Assembly: GCF_902459535.1 (NCBI RefSeq)
Contig: NZ_LR699553.1
Coordinates: forward strand, 372,001-436,000
Direction of reading: 5' to 3'
DNA: 64,000 bases
Origin: Paraburkholderia dioscoreae
GTDB lineage: Bacteria > Pseudomonadota > Gammaproteobacteria > Burkholderiales > Burkholderiaceae
Numbering within the stretch: the stretch's first letter is position 1; each line of letters begins with the position of its first letter. Shown piece after piece: positions 16,786 to 25,684 of the stretch. The position numbers and the translations under genes were made by a program. The notes below the pieces were generated by a model. The model had not been told where the DNA came from. It searched no databases and saw only the letters and a program-made list of their open reading frames with translations.

Positions 16786-18564
16786 ATGGATGGGAATCCG
16801 TTTCTGAAGATTCAGCGGCTGGGACGCGCGCTGATGCTGCCGATCGCGGTGCTGCCGGTTGCCGGCCTGCTGCTGCGACTCGGCCAACCCGATGTTTTCA
16901 ACATCAAGATGATCGCCGACGCCGGCGGCGCGATCTTCGACAACCTGCCGCTTCTCTTCGCGATCGGCGTGGCAGTCGGCTTCGCGAAAGACAACAACGG
17001 CGTGGCGGGTCTCGCGGGCGCGATCGGTTATCTGGTCGAAGTCGCGGTGATGAAGGACATCAACGACAAGCTCAACATGGGCGTGTTGTCCGGGATCGTG
17101 GCGGGTATCGTCGCGGGCTTGCTGTACAACAAATACAAGGACATCAAGCTGCCCGACTACCTCGCGTTCTTCGGAGGGAAACGCTTCGTGCCGATTGTCA
17201 CGGGGGTGGTCTGCCTCGCGCTCGGCATCGTGTTCGGCTATGTGTGGCAACCGGTGCAGGCCGTGATCGATACGGCCGGCCACTGGCTGACCACCGCCGG
17301 TGCGCTCGGCGCGTTCGTGTTCGGCGTGCTGAACCGTTTGCTGCTCGTCACGGGTTTGCATCACATCCTCAATTCGCTGACGTGGTTTGTGTTCGGCACG
17401 TTCACGCCGCCGGGCGGCGCTGCCGTGACGGGCGACCTGCATCGCTTCTTTGCGGGCGACCCGACTGCGGGCACCTTCATGACAGGCTTCTTCCCGGTCA
17501 TGATGTTCGGCCTGCCGGCTGCCTGTCTCGCGATGTTCCACGAAGCGCCGAAGGAACGCCGCGCGGTGGTCGGCGGCCTGCTGTTCTCGATGGCGCTGAC
17601 GTCGTTCCTGACGGGCGTGACCGAGCCGATCGAATTCAGCTTCATGTTCCTCGCACCGGTGCTGTATGTGATCCACGCGTTGTTGACGGGCCTTTCGCTC
17701 GCGATCTGTTCCGCGCTCGGCATTCACCTCGGCTTCACATTCTCCGCCGGCGCAATCGACTACGTGCTGAACTATGGCCTGTCGACGAGGGGCTGGTGGG
17801 CGATCCCGATCGGTCTCGTCTATATGGTGGTGTACTACGGCCTGTTCCGCTTCTTCATCCGCAAATTCAACATGGCGACGCCGGGCCGCGAACCCGCCGC
17901 AGCCGACGAACAGGTCGATTCGTTCACCGCGGGCGGTTTTGTTTCGCCGGTCGCCAGCGCAGCTGTGCCGCGTGCGCAGCGTTATATCGCCGCACTGGGC
18001 GGCGCGTCGAATCTGTCGGTGGTGGATGCGTGCACGACGCGTTTGCGTCTGTCGGTGGTCGATTCGAACAAGGTCTCCGAAAGCGAACTGAAGACGATTG
18101 GTGCGCGCGGTGTGCTCAAGCGCGGTTCGACCAACGTGCAGGTGATCATCGGGCCGGAGGCGGATATCATCGCGGACGAAATCCGCACGGTGATCGCGCA
18201 AGGTGGCGGCGATACAGTGAAGCCGATGGCTGCTGTTCCTGCTGCTGCGGCCGCGCCGGCCGCAGCAGCGGGTGATCAAGCTCAAGACGGTCCGCTCGAT
18301 CCTGAACCACTGCGCTGGCTTGCCGTATTCGGCGGCGCAGGCAACATCGTGTCGCTGGATGCGGTGGCGGCAACGCGTCTGCGAGTGGTTGTGCGCGATC
18401 CGTCGGCGGTCGATCGGCAACGTCTGGCGACGCTCGATACGGCATGGGTCTCGGCGGACACGTTCCATATCGTTGTCGGCGACGCGGCGCAGCGCTACGC
18501 TGAAAAGCTGGCGGTGCGTTTGTCGCCGGTTACGGGCGCTGGTGCGGCGCCGCAGCCCGCGTAA
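16786..18564 (+). CDS. nagE: PTS N-acetylglucosamine permease IICB with extra degenerate IIB domain
   Basis: A 592-residue permease that imports and phosphorylates N-acetylglucosamine. Residues about 1-380 are the IIC membrane channel (MLPIAVLPVAGLLLRLG at the start, GVTEPIEFSFMFLAP in the substrate region). Residues about 400-480 form IIB with the phosphocysteine in VVDACTTRLRLSV (about Cys416). After an Ala-rich linker a second IIB-like domain follows (about 505-580): SLDAVAATRLRVVV aligns with the active-site loop but has no cysteine. IIA is supplied by the upstream fusion protein. ATG 16786 follows GGAGG. A terminator follows the gene. Confidence 0.94.
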   Translation: MDGNPFLKIQRLGRALMLPIAVLPVAGLLLRLGQPDVFNIKMIADAGGAIFDNLPLLFAIGVAVGFAKDNNGVAGLAGAIGYLVEVAVMKDINDKLNMGVLSGIVAGIVAGLLYNKYKDIKLPDYLAFFGGKRFVPIVTGVVCLALGIVFGYVWQPVQAVIDTAGHWLTTAGALGAFVFGVLNRLLLVTGLHHILNSLTWFVFGTFTPPGGAAVTGDLHRFFAGDPTAGTFMTGFFPVMMFGLPAACLAMFHEAPKERRAVVGGLLFSMALTSFLTGVTEPIEFSFMFLAPVLYVIHALLTGLSLAICSALGIHLGFTFSAGAIDYVLNYGLSTRGWWAIPIGLVYMVVYYGLFRFFIRKFNMATPGREPAAADEQVDSFTAGGFVSPVASAAVPRAQRYIAALGGASNLSVVDACTTRLRLSVVDSNKVSESELKTIGARGVLKRGSTNVQVIIGPEADIIADEIRTVIAQGGGDTVKPMAAVPAAAAAPAAAAGDQAQDGPLDPEPLRWLAVFGGAGNIVSLDAVAATRLRVVVRDPSAVDRQRLATLDTAWVSADTFHIVVGDAAQRYAEKLAVRLSPVTGAGAAPQPA

Positions 18565-18630
18565 TCTTTTCGACGCTTCGAGCCGCGCAGACTTTGGTCT
18601 ACTGAGCGGTTCGCGAGCTGCGAGATTCGA

Positions 18631-18666
18631 AAGGCCTCCGGGGAAATTCCGGGGGCTTTATTTTCT
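18631..18666 (+). terminator. Intrinsic terminator of the nag operon
   Basis: An 11-bp stem with two G-U pairs (AAGGCCTCCGG at 18631-18641, CCGGGGGCTTT at 18649-18659), a 7-base loop and a T-rich tail ATTTTCT. Confidence 0.75.
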
Positions 18667-18810
18667 GCCCACGCCAGATACGAATGCATGGCGGTGCGAC
18701 GCAGTAGCGCAGAGACAGTCATTTTTCAAAACAATTGGGTAAGCTAACTAATGAGATTCGGATGCCTTGTCATGCCGGCAGGGTGTTTCGTTCGTGCTCA
18801 GGAGTGGCTC

Positions 18811-20130
18811 ATGTCAATGCGTTTTGCGATCTGTCTCATCTTTCTTCTACCGGTTGGCTCCGCCTACGCCGGCCAGTTCAGTGTCCAATGCGCGTATTCG
18901 CATACGCTGCCGGACGACGCAATCATCTATCCAGGTCAGCCCGGCAGGGCTATGGTGCACGACTTTTTCGGTAACACAGGTGCCGATGCGTACAGTACGT
19001 ACTACTCCCTGAATGACAATAAGGTCACCACCTGCAACGCAGCGGCGGATCTTTCATCGTACTGGGTTCCCCAGTTAAACCGCGCGTCGGGAATTGTCGT
19101 GCCGGGCTATCAGAAGACCTACTATAAGAACGATCAACCGGTGGTTGCACTGCAGACGATTCCAGCGGGGCTGGAAATGCTGGCGGGCGATCACCACTCG
19201 TCGTCGCCCAAGCCGCAGATCAACTATCTGTGCCGCGGCGGTTCCTACACGCAAATCGCGCCGACCCGTTGCCCGGTCGTAACGGACAGTAGCGGCACAT
19301 ACGCGCAACTCGATATCTCGGTCCATTTTCCGGATTGTTGGGACGGACGGACCCTGGTGCCGAACATGGCCAGCCACATCATGAATATGGCCTACCGGCA
19401 GTCCGACGGGAAATGTCCGGCTGCTTATCCCGTCAAGATTCCGGAATTGCAACTCAACGTTGCGTACGACCTGGGTCAGGATCCTGACCTTTCCACCGCG
19501 CAACTGTCGATGGACCCGATTCTCGTGAATGGCACGTGGGTGCCGCAATGGGGAAGCCTATATACCGCGCATGCCGACTTCATCAACGCATGGAAGACCG
19601 ATTCTCTGCAGTATGCCGTCGACAATTGTTCCAATGCGGATAATGCGTGCAGCAATAACATCCCGACGTACTACTCGAAGGCTAGCGCCGATGCATGGAT
19701 GGACAGCGGCGGCGTTGCGCACGCGAGCGGCAGCACGATGATTTCGGACGCGGGAAGTATGGTGTTGATTAAATTCCCAACGCCTGCAAACCTGAAGGAC
19801 TATCCTTATACCAACTCGTATTTACAGACCCTTGCGCAGAATGTCACGGATACGAGTGCGGTGATGCTGGATATCTACGCTGCCTCCACGAACTGGGACG
19901 ACACCGCGAACCTGCCAACGGCAGCGGCCTGCAACACGCACCAGCGAATCGGCGGCATCTACCTGGACAACGCGCTGCAGCCGCGCAACAACGACATCAC
20001 ACCGTATGTTGCATCGCAAGTCGCTGCGGGATCGTCGCAGATCGGCGTGTGCATTCGCAACGCAACCGGCAGGACCGTGCAGATTTCTTCTCGCGACGGA
20101 ACACGAACACCTGCGCTGTTCATGAAGTAA
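18811..20130 (+). CDS. Secreted DUF1996 domain protein
   Basis: A 439-residue exported protein with a signal peptide (MSMRFAICLIFLLPVGSAYAGQ, cleavage after AYA). Its mature part carries the DUF1996 domain: GNTGADAYSTYYSLNDNK, an HHSSSPKPQINYLCRGG region, DISVHFPDCWDGR, and CPAAYPVKIPEL. Several cysteines suggest disulfides. I chose ATG 18811, which has AGGAG six bases upstream; the frame is open 20 codons further but without a good site. DUF1996 proteins are common in fungi and scattered in bacteria, and no activity is established. The gene looks less GC-rich than its neighbours, stands alone and is closed by its own terminator, so acquisition by transfer is possible. Confidence 0.88.
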   Translation: MSMRFAICLIFLLPVGSAYAGQFSVQCAYSHTLPDDAIIYPGQPGRAMVHDFFGNTGADAYSTYYSLNDNKVTTCNAAADLSSYWVPQLNRASGIVVPGYQKTYYKNDQPVVALQTIPAGLEMLAGDHHSSSPKPQINYLCRGGSYTQIAPTRCPVVTDSSGTYAQLDISVHFPDCWDGRTLVPNMASHIMNMAYRQSDGKCPAAYPVKIPELQLNVAYDLGQDPDLSTAQLSMDPILVNGTWVPQWGSLYTAHADFINAWKTDSLQYAVDNCSNADNACSNNIPTYYSKASADAWMDSGGVAHASGSTMISDAGSMVLIKFPTPANLKDYPYTNSYLQTLAQNVTDTSAVMLDIYAASTNWDDTANLPTAAACNTHQRIGGIYLDNALQPRNNDITPYVASQVAAGSSQIGVCIRNATGRTVQISSRDGTRTPALFMK

Positions 20131-20183
20131 TTCGGGCGGCGTGAGAGCAGGTGGGCACCGTATCCGGTCGAGTCGTGAGCAAA

Positions 20184-20222
20184 AAAATCGGCGCCTCGAA
20201 ATTTCAGAGGCGCCAATTTTTT
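20184..20222. terminator. Bidirectional terminator between DUF1996 gene and cydX
   Basis: Perfect 8-bp stem GGCGCCTC (20190-20197) and GAGGCGCC (20207-20214), with A's before and T's after. It serves the converging transcripts. Confidence 0.85.
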
Positions 20223-20253
20223 GCTCACCGGCGCGCGGCCGGTAGAAGGCGCA

Positions 20254-20370
20254 TCAATGCGTCTTATGCTTGCCTGCTTCCTGCGGCCGGCGCGATTCGA
20301 ACCACATCACGTTGATGATGCCGAACGCCAACGCCACGCCGATTCCGAGAATCCAACTGAAATACCACAT
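20254..20370 (-). CDS. cydX: Cytochrome bd oxidase small subunit CydX
   Basis: A 38-residue single-helix protein, too short for most gene finders. Its sequence begins MWYFSWILGIG and continues through one helix to NVMWFESRRPQEAG. The N-terminal MWYF-W-LG pattern and the glutamate after the helix are the marks of CydX/CbdX. An AGGAG site lies seven bases before the ATG, and it follows cydB by 28 bases on the same strand. CydX is a structural subunit needed for stable, active bd oxidase. Confidence 0.93.
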   Translation of the reverse strand: MWYFSWILGIGVALAFGIINVMWFESRRPQEAGKHKTH

Positions 20371-20398
20371 CACAAACTCCTGTTAAGCGTATTGCCGG

Positions 20399-21535
20399 TC
20401 AATACATCGAATGGTGATTTTCTTCGAGCGCCGCGGCCGTCACCTTGCCGCGCATCACGCGATACACCCAGCTCGTGTAGATCAGGATGAGCGGCAGGAA
20501 CACGATCACGGCGATCAGCATGATCTGCAGCGTCATGCGGCTCGAGGTCGAGTCCCACACGGTGAGGCTGCTGCGGCCGTCGAGTGAGGAGGGCATGATG
20601 AACGGGAACATCGAGAAGCCCGCCGTGAGGATCACACCGATAATCATCAGCGAGGTCGCCAGAAAGGCGCTCTTCTCGAAACGCGAGCGTGCGAGTAGCG
20701 TGGCCAGCACGCCGCCCACCAGACCGGCCACCGGCGCGGCCACCATCCACGGATAGGTCGCGTAGTTGGTCAGCCACAGGCCGGGTGCGCCGATCACGCT
20801 CTTCAGCAGCGGATTGGCGACCGTGTCGAGCGGCGCGGCGTCGACCAGCTGATAGCCGCCGATCATCGTGGCGATCAGCGCACCGGCAATCAGGAACAGC
20901 ACCACGGCCGCGAACGAAGCGATCCGCAGCGCGAGCGAAGCGCGCTCGGCCACAATGTCGTCCGCTTTCATCTTCACGAAGGCGGCGCCATGCGCGGCCA
21001 GCATCGACACGCTGACGAGCCCGCACAGCACCGCGAACGGGTTGAGCAGCGCGAAGAAACCGCCGTGATAGGTCACGCGCAGGTCGGTATCGAACGAGAA
21101 CGGCACGCCTTGCAGCAGGTTGCCGAACGCGACGCCGAACACCAGGGCCGGCACGAAGCCGCCGACGAACAGTGCCCAGTCCCACGCGCTGCGCCAGCGC
21201 GGATCTTCACGCTTGCTGCGGTAGTCGAAGCCGACCGGCCGGAAGAACAGCGAGAACAGCACCAGCAGCATGGCGAAATAGAAGCCGGAGAACGACGCCG
21301 CGTACACCAGCGGCCACGCGGCGAACATCGCGCCGCCCGCGGTGATGAGCCAGACCTGATTGCCTTCCCAGGTCGCGCCCACCGTGTTGACGACGATGCG
21401 CCGCTCGGCGTCCGTCTTGCCGATGAACGGCAGCAGGATCGCCGCGCCCATGTCGAAGCCGTCGGTGAGCGCGAAGCCGATCAGCAGTACGCCGATCAGC
21501 ACCCACCAGATCAGTTTGAGGGTTGCATAATCCAT
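20399..21535 (-). CDS. cydB: Cytochrome bd ubiquinol oxidase subunit II
   Basis: A 378-residue membrane subunit paired with CydA in the bd-type quinol oxidase, which reduces oxygen at low tension without pumping protons. Visible family segments are WWVLIGVLLIGFALTDGFDMG at the start, NTVGATWEGNQVWLITAGG, and in the C-terminal part AGFSMFPFIMPSS with SLTVWDSTSS. Length and helix count (about eight or nine) match the E. coli protein. The ATG at 21535 fits the conserved N terminus; the longer open frame runs into cydA. It lies 35 bases after cydA and before cydX. Confidence 0.97.
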   Translation of the reverse strand: MDYATLKLIWWVLIGVLLIGFALTDGFDMGAAILLPFIGKTDAERRIVVNTVGATWEGNQVWLITAGGAMFAAWPLVYAASFSGFYFAMLLVLFSLFFRPVGFDYRSKREDPRWRSAWDWALFVGGFVPALVFGVAFGNLLQGVPFSFDTDLRVTYHGGFFALLNPFAVLCGLVSVSMLAAHGAAFVKMKADDIVAERASLALRIASFAAVVLFLIAGALIATMIGGYQLVDAAPLDTVANPLLKSVIGAPGLWLTNYATYPWMVAAPVAGLVGGVLATLLARSRFEKSAFLATSLMIIGVILTAGFSMFPFIMPSSLDGRSSLTVWDSTSSRMTLQIMLIAVIVFLPLILIYTSWVYRVMRGKVTAAALEENHHSMY

Positions 21536-21570
21536 GATGATCTTTTCCCTTGAATCTCGGTGTCGGCGAA

Positions 21571-23178
21571 TCAGGCGACCGTGCTGGTCGGCAGCGGCCG
21601 GTTGCCCAGCGGCCGATCCGGTGACGGTTGTTCGTGGTGATAGCGGCCCGTATGCAGCGACGAGGGACCGAGCCGCGCGTACTTGAACATCAGCATGATT
21701 TCGATGATGAACAGCGCCGTGTAGAACACCACGAAGCCGCCGATACTCAGATACAGGTCGCCCGCGGTCAGACTCGAGGCCGACAGGCTGGTGGGCAGAA
21801 TGCCCGCGATGGTCCACGGCTGGCGGCCCACTTCAGCGACGATCCAGCCGAATTCAGCCGCGAGCCAGGGCAGCGGAATCGCCCACAGCGCCCAGCGCAG
21901 GAACCAGCGGCGCTTCTCCAGCAACAGCGAGCGCTGCGCGCAGAACCAGAAGGCGAGCACGAAGGTCGCGAGGAACAGGATGCCGAGGCCCACCATCAGG
22001 CGGAACGAGAAGAACACAGGCGCCACGGGCGGGATCGTTTTCTTCGCGGCCTGGGTGATCTGGTCGGGCGTGGCGTCGGTGACGTTCGCGGTGAACTGCT
22101 TGAGCATCAGGCCGTAGCCGAGATCCTGCTTGTGCGCGTCGAAGGCGGCTTTGGCTTCGTCGGTGACGTCGCCCTGTTTGAGCTTCTGCAGCGCGGCGTA
22201 GGCCAGCATGCCGTTGCGGATGCGCGCCTCGTTGCGCACCATGAGCTCTTTCAGGCCGACCACGGGTTCGTCGAGCGAGCGCGTGGCGATCAGGCCGAGC
22301 GCGTAGGGAACCCGGATCGCGTAGTCGGTGCGCTCCTCCTTCTGGTTCGGAATCCCGATGATCGTGAACGGGGCCGGCGCGGGGGCGGTTTCCCATTCGG
22401 ATTCGATCGCGGCGAGCTTGACCTGCTGGACTTCGCCGGTGCGGTAGCCGGATTCGTCGCCGAGTACGATCACGCACAGCGTGGACGCAAGACCGAAACC
22501 GGCGGCAATCGCGAACGAGCGCAGCGCGAATTCGGTGTCGCGGCGCTTGAGCAGATACCACGACGACACGCCGAGCACGAACATCGAGGCCGTTACATAG
22601 CCGGCGGAGACGGTGTGCACGAACTTGACCTGCGCGACCGGATTGAGCAGCACGGAGAAGATGCTGTCGAGCTCCATGCGCATGGTCTGGTAGTTGAAGG
22701 TCGCGCCGACTGGATTGTTCATCCAGCCGTTGGCTACCAGAATCCACAGGGCCGAGAGGTTCGAGCCGAGCGCGACGAGGAACGTGACGGACACGTGCTG
22801 GACCTTCGAGAGACGCTTCCAGCCGAAGAAGAACAGGCCGACGAAGGTCGATTCGAGGAAGAACGCCATCAGGCCTTCGACGGCGAGCGGCACGCCGAAA
22901 ATGTCGCCCACATAGTGCGAGTAATACGACCAGTTGGTGCCGAACTGGAATTCGAGCGTGAGACCGGTGGTCACGCCCATGGCAAAGTTGATGCCGAAGA
23001 GCTTGCCCCAGAACTGGGTCATGTCCTTGTAGATCTGCTTGCCGGTCATCACGTAGACCGATTCCATGATGACGAGCAGCCAGGACAGGCCGAGCGTGAG
23101 CGGGACGAACAGGAAGTGATAAAGCGCCGTGATGGCGAACTGGAGGCGCGACAGTTCTACGACTTCGCTAACGGGCAT
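21571..23178 (-). CDS. cydA: Cytochrome bd ubiquinol oxidase subunit I
   Basis: A 535-residue heme-bearing subunit closely like E. coli CydA. The N terminus reads VELSRLQFAITALYHFLFVPLTLGL, with the heme-ligand histidine. The middle has GWMNNPVGATFNYQTMRME and NPVAQVKFVHTVSAGYVTA. A long quinol-binding Q-loop (GDESGYRTGEVQ to KTIPPVAP) makes it the long-loop type, and the C-terminal SSLTAGDLYLS is present. I use ATG 23178, which has AAGGTG at proper distance; a GTG at 23187 would add three residues. It overlaps the end of cydP by 11 bases. No cydDC genes are in the window. Confidence 0.97.
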   Translation of the reverse strand: MPVSEVVELSRLQFAITALYHFLFVPLTLGLSWLLVIMESVYVMTGKQIYKDMTQFWGKLFGINFAMGVTTGLTLEFQFGTNWSYYSHYVGDIFGVPLAVEGLMAFFLESTFVGLFFFGWKRLSKVQHVSVTFLVALGSNLSALWILVANGWMNNPVGATFNYQTMRMELDSIFSVLLNPVAQVKFVHTVSAGYVTASMFVLGVSSWYLLKRRDTEFALRSFAIAAGFGLASTLCVIVLGDESGYRTGEVQQVKLAAIESEWETAPAPAPFTIIGIPNQKEERTDYAIRVPYALGLIATRSLDEPVVGLKELMVRNEARIRNGMLAYAALQKLKQGDVTDEAKAAFDAHKQDLGYGLMLKQFTANVTDATPDQITQAAKKTIPPVAPVFFSFRLMVGLGILFLATFVLAFWFCAQRSLLLEKRRWFLRWALWAIPLPWLAAEFGWIVAEVGRQPWTIAGILPTSLSASSLTAGDLYLSIGGFVVFYTALFIIEIMLMFKYARLGPSSLHTGRYHHEQPSPDRPLGNRPLPTSTVA

Positions 23179-23428
23179 GTTGATCACCTTGGGACGGATG
23201 CGGGGCAGGCACGGACAGCAGCGCCTGCGCGACTTGCTCAGGCGGGAGCGACATGTGCTCTGCCTGCGGATGATTGAAGAAGGTGTACTTGAGCACCATC
23301 AGCAATGCGAACTTGATGGCGAGGACGATGGCGATATCCCGCGCCAGCGTGGGTCCGCGCACCCAGCCGTCGAACCTTTTACGCAGGCTCGGGCGGCGGA
23401 TGGTATTGCGATTGAGGGCTAGGGTCAT
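23168..23428 (-). CDS. cydP: Putative bd oxidase small subunit CydP
   Basis: An 86-residue protein with a basic N terminus and one membrane helix (ARDIAIVLAIKFALLMVLKYTFF, about residues 29-51), followed by HPQAEHMSLPPEQV. This matches the small proteins called CydP, which precede cydA in beta- and gamma-proteobacteria. Its stop lies within the first codons of cydA (11-base overlap), so translation is probably coupled. Its role in the oxidase is not established; an accessory subunit or assembly factor is likely. The name rests on sequence pattern and position. Confidence 0.82.
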   Translation of the reverse strand: MTLALNRNTIRRPSLRKRFDGWVRGPTLARDIAIVLAIKFALLMVLKYTFFNHPQAEHMSLPPEQVAQALLSVPAPHPSQGDQHAR

Positions 23429-23580
23429 GATCGGTAGAAAGCAGCTTCACACCGGTGAATCCGGCTGGCGCCAGGCCGCTTCAACGGTCTGGCGAGTGCA
23501 TCCCGATTCTAGGAGCAGAACCTCGCGCGTAACGGTTCGCTACTGCGGCATTGGGTCGCGAGACTTGCCCCGTTTGGCCT

Positions 23581-23609
23581 GTATTGCCAGGTGGTTTGTG
23601 TTACGTCAA
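23581..23609 (-). promoter_or_regulatory. Weak candidate promoter of the cyd operon
   Basis: Leftward TTGACG (23609-23604), a 17-base spacer and CAATAC (23586-23581). The -35 box is good and the -10 box is poor. No FNR/ANR box of the TTGAT-N4-ATCAA type is visible between here and cydP. Confidence 0.3.
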
Positions 23610-23689
23610 GAAACGCGTTGACCGTGCATCCCGGTGTACGAAGGTGTGCGAACGTGCGTGTGCGATCAACGCGCGGCGCGGCGTGGGCG

Positions 23690-23723
23690 AAAAAAAGCCC
23701 CGCCGTCTTTCGAAGGCGAGGCT
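23690..23723 (-). terminator. Intrinsic terminator of rpoH
   Basis: Leftward stem AGCCTCGCC (23723-23715) and GGCGGGGCT (23704-23696) with one G-U pair and a 10-base loop, then seven T's, 56 bases after the rpoH stop. Confidence 0.85.
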
Positions 23724-23778
23724 TGGCGGCGTGGCTACCGCGCGCCGGACAAACCGGCGTGCTGAAACGCTTCAGGCT

Positions 23779-24714
<936 letters not shown>

Positions 24715-24775
24715 GTAGGAAACTCCTTTGGAATCAGACAAAAGCTTGTTCAGGTAACGACTCCAGCGTTGGATG

Positions 24776-24802
24776 TTAGCACTCTGATTTGCCGAGTGCT
24801 AA
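24776..24802. promoter_or_regulatory. CIRCE operator (HrcA-binding site) upstream of rpoH
   Basis: TTAGCACTC (24776-24784), nine bases, then GAGTGCTAA (24794-24802): an exact match to the CIRCE consensus TTAGCACTC-N9-GAGTGCTAA. It is 62 bases from the rpoH start codon and 275 bases from pagL, so rpoH is the target. CIRCE is the operator of the HrcA repressor, which normally controls groES-groEL and dnaK operons. Confidence 0.92.
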
Positions 24803-24841
24803 TGCTTAGAGGCCGTAAGGGCATCTAGGTTCCGTAAATCC

Positions 24842-24865
24842 CTATTGAAATTCACGATTCAATAG
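24842..24865. promoter_or_regulatory. Perfect 8-8-8 inverted repeat in rpoH upstream region
   Basis: CTATTGAA (24842-24849), an 8-base spacer, TTCAATAG (24858-24865). It lies 39 bases upstream of CIRCE as seen from rpoH, about where a -35 region could be. It could be an operator for a second regulator; none is identified. Confidence 0.5.
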
Positions 24866-25077
24866 CCATGGTACGCCTTCTTGGCTATCTTTGTGCGCGA
24901 CGTAGAAGTTACCTGACAAATCGCCTTCGTGATGCAAACTGCCCGATTTTTGCCACTTTTGAAGTGACTAATTGCGAAAATTGAGAATCCTTCATACGAT
25001 CCGCCAAATCGAGATAGACCTTAGAATACGTAGAACTGTTACTAATTGTTCAACGTTCGACGGAACTCGGGTGTTAG

Positions 25078-25641
25078 ATGAACAACAAAAAGAATACTTT
25101 GCGTGGCCTGGCGCTAAAAATTACGGCTGGAGCCGTGCTGGCGGGAGCGTCGGGATTGACGTCGGCCGACCAGTTTGGCGTGCAGGTGGCCGGTGGACTG
25201 GGTGATCGCCACGTCAAGAAGCTTGATCTCGGCTTCGTCTGGGATCCGGATCTGAACTGGTGGCAGATCGGCGACTGGCATTTCTCGCTGATCGGCGAAG
25301 CGCACGTGGCATGGTGGCACACCAATGAAGGCAACGTGCACGACAATATCGGCGAAATCGGCGTGACGCCGATCATCCGCTTCATCAAGGAGTCAGGGCC
25401 GATCCGTCCGTATGCCGAACTGGGCGCGGGCATCCGCCTGCTCTCGAGTCCCCGTATCTCTTCGACCTTTACGCTAGGCACCGCGTTCCAGTTCGCCGAC
25501 ATGGCGGGCGTGGGCATGCAGTTCGGCAACCGCCAGCAGTATCAGGCGGGCTATCGCTTCCAGCATATTTCCAACGGCGGTATCAAAGAGCCGAATCCTG
25601 GTATAAATTTCCACCAGCTATATCTGCAATATAACTTCTGA
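25078..25641 (+). CDS. pagL: Lipid A 3-O-deacylase PagL
   Basis: A 187-residue outer-membrane beta-barrel enzyme that removes the 3-O-linked acyl chain from lipid A, altering how LPS is sensed. The N terminus is a signal peptide (LAGASGLTSA-DQ). The catalytic His-Ser pair and oxyanion residue are in YRFQHISNGGIKEPNPG (residues about 161-177), and the last residue is phenylalanine as in barrel proteins. Size matches the family. It diverges from rpoH. The ribosome site before ATG 25078 is weak. Closeness to the heat-shock sigma gene may be chance. Confidence 0.93.
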   Translation: MNNKKNTLRGLALKITAGAVLAGASGLTSADQFGVQVAGGLGDRHVKKLDLGFVWDPDLNWWQIGDWHFSLIGEAHVAWWHTNEGNVHDNIGEIGVTPIIRFIKESGPIRPYAELGAGIRLLSSPRISSTFTLGTAFQFADMAGVGMQFGNRQQYQAGYRFQHISNGGIKEPNPGINFHQLYLQYNF

Positions 25642-25684
25642 CGACCGTGGCCACGTTCGGCTCACCGGTGCGAGGGGCTGAGCG

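Larger units (their letters stand above)
24715..25077. other. Divergent control region between rpoH and pagL
   Basis: A 363-base AT-richer gap. It carries the CIRCE element, an 8-bp inverted repeat at 24842-24865 and a small CACTT/AAGTG hairpin near 24954-24967. A weak leftward promoter for rpoH may be TTCAAT/TAGATG (near 24827-24849), which would place CIRCE in the leader. I find no clear promoter for pagL and no small gene. Confidence 0.55.

Noticed and set aside
16783..18468. 561-codon reverse open frame over nagE
   Set aside because: It is an Arg/His-rich shadow of a well-supported gene on the other strand.
23429..23640. FNR/ANR site expected before the cyd operon
   Set aside because: The only candidate is TCAA-N8-TTGA, which has the half-sites in the wrong order and spacing.
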